This document shows positions 49,301 through 58,300 of a stretch of 64,000 nucleotides of DNA, piece by piece. A program made the translations under genes and the position numbers. Below the pieces are notes generated by a model that worked only from the letters and a program-made list of their open reading frames with translations, made no database searches and had not been told where the DNA came from. How positions within the stretch are numbered: the stretch's first letter is position 1; each line of letters starts with the position of its first letter. The stretch is from Ricordea florida (lineage: Eukaryota > Cnidaria > Anthozoa > Corallimorpharia > Ricordeidae). The stretch spans positions 3,650,206-3,714,205 of the forward strand of contig OX453273.1 of assembly GCA_949710005.1 (NCBI GenBank), written 5' to 3'.

Positions 49301-52300
49301 ATACTTTACTTACTTGAGATGCTTTACTTACTTGAGTTACTTGAGATACTTCACTTACTTGAGAAACTTTGCTTACTTTAGATACTTTGGTTACTTGAGT
49401 TACTTGGGATACTTAATTTACTTGAGATACTTAACTTACTTGAGTTACTTGAGATACTTTACTTACTTGAGATACTTTGCTTACTTGAGATACTTTGCTT
49501 ACTTGAGATACTTTGCTTACTTGAGTTACTTTGGTTACTTAAGATACTTTGCTTACTTGAGATACTTTGCTTACTTGAGATACTTTACTTACTCTAGATT
49601 CTTTGCTTACTTGAGATACTTTACTTACTTGATCGAGTTACTTGAGATACTTCACTTACTTGGGATACTTCGCTTACTTGAGATACTTTGCTTACTTGAG
49701 TTACTTTGCTTACTTGAGATACTTTGCTTACTTGACATACTTCGCTTACTTGAGATACTTTACTTACTTGAGATACTTTACTTACTTGAGATACTTTCCT
49801 TACTTGAGATTCTTTGCTTACTTGACATACTTTACTTACTTGAGATACTTTACCTACTTACGACTCTTTGCTTACTTGAGATACTTTACTTACTTTAGAT
49901 ACTTTACTTACTTGAGTTACTTCAGATTCTTTGGTTACTGGAGATACTTTGCTTACTTGAGATACTTTTCTTACTTGAGTTACTTTGCTTACTTGAGTTA
50001 CTTTGCTTACTTGAGATACTTTACTTACTTGAGTTACTTTGCTTACTTGAGTTACTTGTTACTTTTTTTTTAAAAAAATTGTTTTTTTTTTTTTACTTGA
50101 GATACTTTGCTTACTTGAGATACTTTGCTTACTTGAGATACTTTGCTTACTTGAGTTACTTTGCTTACTTGAGATACTTTGGCTACTTGAGTTACTTTGC
50201 TTACTTGAGATACTTTACTTACTTGAGTTACTTTGCTTACTTGAGATACTTTGGTTACTTGAGATACCTTGGTTACTTGAGATACTTTACTTACTTGAGT
50301 TACTTTGCTTACTTGAGATACTTTACTTACCTGAGTTACTTTGCTTACCTGAGATACTTTGGTTACTTGAGATACTTTACTTACTTGAGATTCTTTGCTT
50401 ACTTAAGATTCTTTGCTTACTTGAGATACTTTACTTACTTGAGATACTTTGGTTACTTGAGATACTTTGCTTACTTGAGATACTTTCCTTACTTGAGATA
50501 CTTTCCTTAATTGAGATTCTTTGCTTACTTGAGATACTTTACTTACTTGAGATACTTTACCTACTTACGATTCTTTGCTTACTTGAGATACTTTACTCAC
50601 TTGAGATAATTTACTTACTTGAGTTACTTCAGATTCTTTGGTTACTGGAGATACTTTGCTTACTTGAGATACTTTGCTTACTTGAGTTACTTTCGTTACT
50701 TGAGATACTTTCCTTACTTGAGATACTTTGCTTACTTAAGATACTTTGCTTACTTGAGTTACTTTGCTTACTTGATACTTTGGTTACTTGAGTTACTTTG
50801 GTTACTTTAGTTACTTTGCTTACTTGAGATACTTTACTTACTTGAGTTACTTTGCTTACTTGAGTTACTTGTTACTTTTTTTAAAAAAAAAATTTCTTTT
50901 TTTACTTGAGATACTTTGCTTACTTGAGATACTTTGCATACTTGAGATACTTTGCTTACTTGAGTTACTTTGCTTACTTGAGATACTTTGGTTACTTGAG
51001 TTACTTTGCTTACTTGAGATACTTTACTTACTTGAGTTACTTTGCTTACTTGAGATACTTTGGTTACTTGAGATACCTTGGTTACTTGAGATACTTTACT
51101 TACTTGAGTTACTTTGCTTACTTGAGATACTTTACTTACCTGAGTTACTTTGCTTACCTGAGATACTTTGGTTACTTGAGATACTTTACTTACTTGAGAT
51201 TCTTTGCTTACTTAAGATTCTTTGCTTACTTGAGATACTTTACTTACTTGAGATACTTTGGTTACTTGAGATACTTTGCTTACTCGAGATACTTTACTTA
51301 CTTGAGATACTTTCCTTAATTGAGATTCTTTGCTTACTTGAGATACTTTACTTACTTGAGATACTTTACCTACTTACGATTCTTTGCTTACTTGAGATAC
51401 TTTACTCACTTGAGATAATTTACTTACTTGAGTTACTTCAGATTCTTTGGTTACTGGAGATACTTTGCTTACTTGAGATACTTTGCTTACTTGAGTTACT
51501 TTCGTTACTTGAGATACTTTCCTTACTTGAGATACTTTTCTTACTTAAGATACTTTGCTTACTTGAGTTACTTTGCTTACTTGATACTTTGGTTACTTGA
51601 GTTACTTTGGTTACTTTAGTTACTTTGCTTACTTGAGATACTTTACTTACTTGAGTTACTTTGCTTACTTGAGTTACTTGTTACTTTTTTTAAAAAAAAA
51701 ATTTCTTTTTTTACTTGAGATACTTTGCTTACTTGAGATACTTTGCATACTTGAGATACTTTGCTTACTTGAGTTACTTTGCTTACTTGAGATACTTTGG
51801 TTACTTGAGTTACTTTGCTTACTTGAGATACTTTACTTACTTGAGTTACTTTGCTTACTTGAGATACTTTGGTTACTTGAGGTACTTTGGTTACTTGAGA
51901 TACTTTACTTACTTGAGTTACTTTGCTTACTTGAGATACTTTACTTACCTGAGTTACTTCGCTTACTTGAGATACTTTGGTTACTTGAGAGACTTTGGTT
52001 ACTTGAGATACTTTACTTACTTGAGATTCTTTGCTTACTTAAGATTCTTTGCTTACTTGAGATACTTTACTTACTTGAGATACTTTGGTTACTTTAGATA
52101 CTTTGCTTACTTGAGATACTTTGCTTACTTGAGATACTTTACTTACTTGAGTTACTTTGCTTACTTGAGAGACTTTGGTTACTTGAAATACTTTGGTTAC
52201 TTGAGTTACTTTACTTACTTGAGTTACTTTGCTTACTTGAGATACTTTACTTACCTGAGTTACTTTGCTTACCTGAGATACTTTTGTTACTTGAGATACT

Positions 52301-55300
52301 TTACTTACTTGAGATTCTTTGCTTACTTAAGATTCTTTGCTTACTTGAGATACTTTACTTACTTGAGATACTTTGGTTACTTGAGATACTTTGCTTACTT
52401 GAGATACTTTACTTACTTGAGATACTTTCCTTAATTGAGATTCTTTGCTTACTTGAGATACTTTACTTACTTGAGATACTTTACCTACTTACGATTCTTT
52501 GCTTACTTGAGATACTTTACTCACTTGAGATAATTTACTTACTTGAGTTACTTCAGATTCTTTGGTTACTGGAGATACTTTGCTTACTTGAGATACTTTG
52601 CTTACTTGAGTTACTTTCGTTACTTGAGATACTTTCCTTACTTGAGATACTTTGCTTACTTAAGATACTTTGCTTACTTGAGTTTTTTTGCTTACTTGAT
52701 ACTTTGGTTACTTGAGTTACTTTGGTTACTTTAGTTACTTTGCTTACTTGAGATACTTTACTTACTTGAGTTACTTTGCTTACTTGAGTTACTTGTTACT
52801 TTTTTTAAAAAAAAAATTTCTTTTTTTACTTGAGATACTTTGCTTACTTGAGATACTTTGCATACTTGAGATACTTTGCTTACTTGAGTTACTTTGCTTA
52901 CTTGAGATACTTTGGTTACTTGAGTTACTTTGCTTACTTGAGATACTTTACTTACTTGAGTTACTTTGCTTACTTGAGATACTTTGGTTACTTGAGGTAC
53001 TTTGGTTACTTGAGATACTTTACTTACTTGAGTTACTCTCCTTACTTGAGATACTTTACTTACCTGAGTTACTTTGCTTACTTGAGATACTTTGGTTACT
53101 TGAGAGACTTTGGTTAGTTGAGATACTTTACTTACTTGAGATTCTTTGCTTACTTAAGATTCTTTGCTTACTTGAGATACTTTACTTACTTGAGATACTT
53201 TGGTTACTTTAGATACTTTGCTTACTTGAGATACTTTGCTTACTTGAGATACTTTACTTACTTGAGTTACTTTGCTTACTTGAGAGACTTTGGTTACTTG
53301 AAATACTTTGGTTACTTGAGATAGTTTGGTTACTTGAGATACTTAACGTACTTGAGATACCTTGCTTACTTGAGTTACTTTGATTACTTGGGTTACTTTA
53401 CTTACTTGAGTTACTTGAGATAAGTAAGCAAAGTATCTAAAGTAAGTAAAGTATCCCAAGTAACCAAAGTATCTGAAGTAAACAAAGTATCTCAAGTAAG
53501 TAAAGTATCTTAAGTTACCAAAGTATCTCAAGTAACTCAAGAAACCAACGTAACTCAAGTAACCAAAATAACTCAAGTAACCAAAGTATCTCAAGTAAGC
53601 AAAGTAACTCAAGTAAGCAAAGTAACTCAAGTAAGCAAAGTAACTCAAGTAAGCAAAGTATCTCAAGTAAGCAAAGTATCTCAAGTAAGCAAAGTATCTC
53701 AAGTAACCAAAGTAACTCAAGTAAGGTAAGTATCCCAAGTAACCAAAGTAACTCAAGTAAGCAAAGTATCTTAAGTAAGCAAAGTATCTCAAGTAAGCAA
53801 AGTATCTCAAGTAAGTGCAGTATCTCAAGTAAGCAAAGTATCTCAAGTAAGCAAAGTATCTCAAGTAAGTGCAGTATCTCAAGTAAGCAAAGTATCTCAA
53901 CTAAGCAAAGTATCTCAAGTAAGCAAAGTATCTCGAGTAACCAAAGTAACTCAAGTAACCAAAGTAACGCAAGTAAGTAAAGTATGTCAAGTAAGCAAAG
54001 TAACTCAGGTAACCACAGTATCTCAAGTAAGCAAAGTAGCTCAAGTAAGCAAAGTAACTCAAGGAAGCAAAGTAACTCAAGTAAGCAAAGTATCTCAAGC
54101 AAGGAAAGTAACTCAAGTAACCAAAGTAACTCAAGTAAGGTAAGTATCCCAAGTAACCAAAGTAACTCAAGTAAGTGCAGTATCTCAAGTAAGCAAAGTA
54201 TCTCAAGTAAGTGCTGTATCTCAAGTAAGGTAAGTATCCCAAGTAAGCAAAGTATCTCAAGTAAGCAAAGTATCTTAAGTAAGCAAAGTATCTTAAGTAA
54301 GCAAAGTAATTTAAGTAAGCAAAGTATCTCAATTAAGCAAAGTATCTCAAGTAACCAAAGTAACTCAAGTAAGCAAAGTATCTCAAGTAAGCAAAGTAAC
54401 TCAAGTAAGCAAAGTATCTCAAGTAAGCAAAGTATCTCAAGTAAGCAAAGTATCTCAAGTAAGCAAAGTAATTTAAGTAAGCAAAGTATCTCAATTAAGC
54501 AAAGTATGTCAAGTAACCAAAGTAACTCAAGTAAGCAAAGTATCTCAAGTAACCAAAGTAACTCAAGTAAGGTAAGTATCCCAAGTAACCAAAGTATCTC
54601 AAGTAAGCAAAGTATCTCAAGTAAGCAAAGTATCTCAAGTAAGCAAAGTATCTCAAGTAAGCAAAGTATCTCAAGTAAGGAAAGTATCTCAAGTAACCAA
54701 AGTAACTTAGGTAACCAAAGTAAGTCAAGTAACCTAAGTATCCCAAGTAACCTAAGTAAATCAAGTAAGTACAGTATCTTAAGTAAGTACAGTATCTCAA
54801 GTAAGCAAAGTAACAAAGTAGTTGAAGTATTGTAGAAAAACATTATTGGGTACATTATAATTACTATATATGAAGTACCTACCTTCTTTGGACATTCTTC
54901 CGCAATCCATTGAGAGAGGACATCGCGGGCGCAGCTAATCTCCACCCCCATCTCCACGGTAACTGTGGCAAAAAGCCCTCCAGTAGAGTGGAGTAGAGAA
55001 AATGAGCCTATCCCACGGCGGTCGCATGTTTGTCTTATCAACATGTGTGGTGGACTGAACTCGGCTCGTTCACGGCTTTATTTTGGCAGAAACAACAGTT
55101 AAGCTTACAGGAACGGAGGAACGTATGTTCTGAGTTGTTTTTAAAATTGAAACATATCATTGCTTTTAATACATCGTCAACGCAATACTGATACTGACAC
55201 GGCATCATTGTACAGTATAAAAGTTTAAACACGAAATCAACACAGTTGGATGTCGCATTGTGTACGGTAGCATAAAATACAGCAAGTCGAGTATCGAATA

Positions 55301-58300
55301 CAAAGATCGAATTTTGGCGGGAATGGACCTCCATAGTTTTCCGGCTTTTATTTCACGCCGGTTCTGATGGCATACTATTAAGGGCTTAGTCTACTTTACT
55401 ATACTTGATGCTAACTTCCAGTTATCTTACAGAAACGAAATAAAGTTGACCCGTTCAAGCGATTTTTAGTTTTTGGTTTTCCTCTGCAAAATGGGGTTTG
55501 GACCTTTTTAAGAAATGAGTAAATAGGGTATCAATTTTCGTTTGATTCATCCTAAATGAAATAGGGTCACTTGACGTTTTAAAAAAAGCGCCGCAACCGG
55601 CGATATCGCCAGCTACTTCTGTAGTTTCGCCGGCCATAATTCGCCGGTAAAAAGGGAAAAAAATAAAGAGGAAGCAAAGGTTTTATCATTGCCGATAAAA
55701 AAATAATAATAATAAAAATAAAATAAAAAAAAACTCAAAACTGGGATTCGAACCCATGACCTCTGCGATACCGGAGCAGTGGTCTACCAACTGAGCTATC
55801 AAGCCAACTGGGAGCTGGTCACATTGTGAGTTCGTAATATACCCGTAGATGGAGAAGAATGATGCAAATGAATATATGAAAGACTATAAATTTGAACTGC
55901 GGAGTAATATGTAATGACATTAATTAATCATCGCAGACCATCTATGGGCATGTTACAAACTCACAACATGACCAGCTCCCAGTTGGCTTGATAGCTCAGT
56001 TGGTAGAGCACTGCTCCGGTATCGCAGAGGTCATGGGTTCGAATCCCGTTCAGGTCTGAGTTTTTTTCAGGCTCTAATTTCACAGTTTAGTTGTGTACAT
56101 AACTGCGATGATCAATTAATGTCATTATAAAATGCGGTTATGTCATACTAACGAGAAGGCAACGCTTCAGTTGTTACGCCATTAATATAATGTCTTTTAC
56201 GTCAGTGATCACAAAATTTTTAGGGCTGACAGTAACTGTATTGTAAATGATAGCAGGTTCTGACATGGCAAAACAATGCACATGTAAACCTAAGCAATAG
56301 GTTACATAGGTTCTTGTGAACTCTAAAGCAAATGAGTGATGACATGTTAGAAATGAGTTATCTTTTGATGACCCTAGCATAGGGAATTTTAACTAAAAGA
56401 TTCATATAGGTCAGTGGTGTGCAGTGTAATCCTTTTAGACTCATTGAATTATTTTTCATTCATAAAAATAATGTTAATTTTCACCTTTTGGAATTGGTTA
56501 AAGTTGTAAAAATTGGCCCATGCTGAGGTAATTACGCAAGGTATAAACATCGTGAAACCATTTTCGCCAATGTACCCCCAAAGGGGCTCTGATCCTGTAA
56601 CCCCCCCCCCCCCCCCTCCCCGGTGCATGGTAAGTTGAGTCATATATATGCAATATGTTTATTTTGATAGAGCATGGATGTTATGAATAACTCAGCATTG
56701 TGTTGATAAAGAGCAAACTTCCTATGGTATAGGTGCAGATATCATTGGTGTCAACTGCGTCTTTGATCCAGACGTTAGTTTGAAAACAATCGGTTTGATG
56801 AAAGATGCTTTGGATAAGGAAGGACTCAAACCGTTTTTAATGATACAGCCATACGGTTACCATACACCAGAACATGGTCAGTTATCAAGACGTGTACCAG
56901 AAGTTCCTTTTGGTAAGTTGTGTGGGAAGAAGACCTTCTGTTGCACTTGTTTCGTTTTCCCGATACAAGGCTTATTACCGGGGCCCAGCGGAAGGCTGGC
57001 ACCGGTCATAAAATGCAGACGGTTTCAGTCGTTTTTTCGACGTTACATTGTTAGGGATATATCGCTGACTGAGATTTATCGCTGGCTCGTTAATTTTGCT
57101 CGCTGGCTCATTGAAATCTTATCCGCCATTTTGAAAAGCACGAGGTGTGGAGGACAGTCAAGAAAAAGATTATAGCTTTTTGTTCCCCAACCTTTACGAT
57201 GCACTAGTTTATGAGCGAAAATTTAAGAGTGAATATTTGGAGAGACAAATTTACGAGCGATCACTTAAAAGTGAACCTTCCATCGTGAAACTTATCGAGA
57301 ATAAGAGCGACTTATCAAAGCTATCTACATTGAGTAAACATTCCATCGTGAGAGGTGCGAGAGGTTAACTATATCTATGCAATCCCGTGTCCCACTGAGC
57401 CCCGGTAAGTTCCACGTAGTGGTTCTCGTTTTTGATAAAAGACATTCGTCTTTTACTCTCATCAGTTTTCCCAGATTTTGGGAATTCCAGAGACATTATA
57501 TACGCGAAGATAACATGGGCTTATTTCAATTCCACCACAATTTCACTATCCCTTTTCACGTGAAATGTGACGGTTGTAGAAGGCACAAGTGTAATAAATG
57601 GACCCAAGCGTAATAAAGGTCCCATCTGTAATAACTTTTGGACCCAAGCGTAATAAAGGTCCTATCTGTAATAACATTTGGACACATGCGTAATAAAGTT
57701 CACATCTGTAATGAACTTACATAATATGAGACATGTCCACAATAGTACATCTATAATCTTTAACCTTAAATTATATGGCTGACGTCACAGGTCACGTGAC
57801 CAAGCTATTTGAATGGAAAAATATAGGCCAACAACTCTTGTCGTGGCTCTCGGGCAAGTTTTCGCAATTACTGACCACGACTGAACATGCTTTAAAAAAA
57901 GGTCAGAGTTTCAGAACAAGCAAATATGTCGCATGTTTCCCGTTCCGTTCGCTTTGATAAACTGATAGGTTAAACAGTTTTCAATACAGTGGAATTGTGT
58001 TCATTTCCCCACCCCCCCGCCCCCCCCTGTATTCATTTCGGTCATTTTCGCATCTTTTCACTCACGACTGAATTTGGCTACATTTACTAACATAACTCCC
58101 TCAAAAGGTGAGGTATGAGTATTGCGCTTCGCCTCGAGTTTTTTAACCTGACAATACACTCGTGCTCGTTTTTTGAATAGTCTAAAAATCTCCGATGTAT
58201 ATCAACTCATTCTTGCTCTAATATCTAGACTTGGGCCTACTTTGCTCTACAAAATTGGAAAGAAAGTCTATCCATGTCTTTATCAGGTATAAAGACACTC

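Larger units (their letters stand above)
44550..55336. mobile_element. Giant foldback element filled with an 18-bp minisatellite
   Basis: Outer inverted repeats at about 44550-44690 and 55210-55336 (CTATGGAGGTCCAT and complement; ACACGAAATCAACACAGTTG and complement) and inner ones at about 44827-44900 and 54815-54883 (GGTAGGTACTTCATATATAG and complement) enclose a minisatellite. The array runs in one orientation for about 8.5 kb, then reverses near 53415 and runs about 1.4 kb the other way. The architecture resembles foldback transposons whose arms are tandem repeats. No transposase is encoded. Possible TTTT duplication at the edges. It lies wholly inside a BHMT copy 2 intron. Confidence 0.65.

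Noticed and set aside
44897-54830. Very long open frames (up to about 500 codons) encoding YFAYLR-, LLEILC- and SKQSIS-periodic peptides
   Set aside because: They follow from an 18-bp tandem unit, a multiple of three, which keeps several frames on both strands open. The peptides are strictly periodic and no single frame is favoured.
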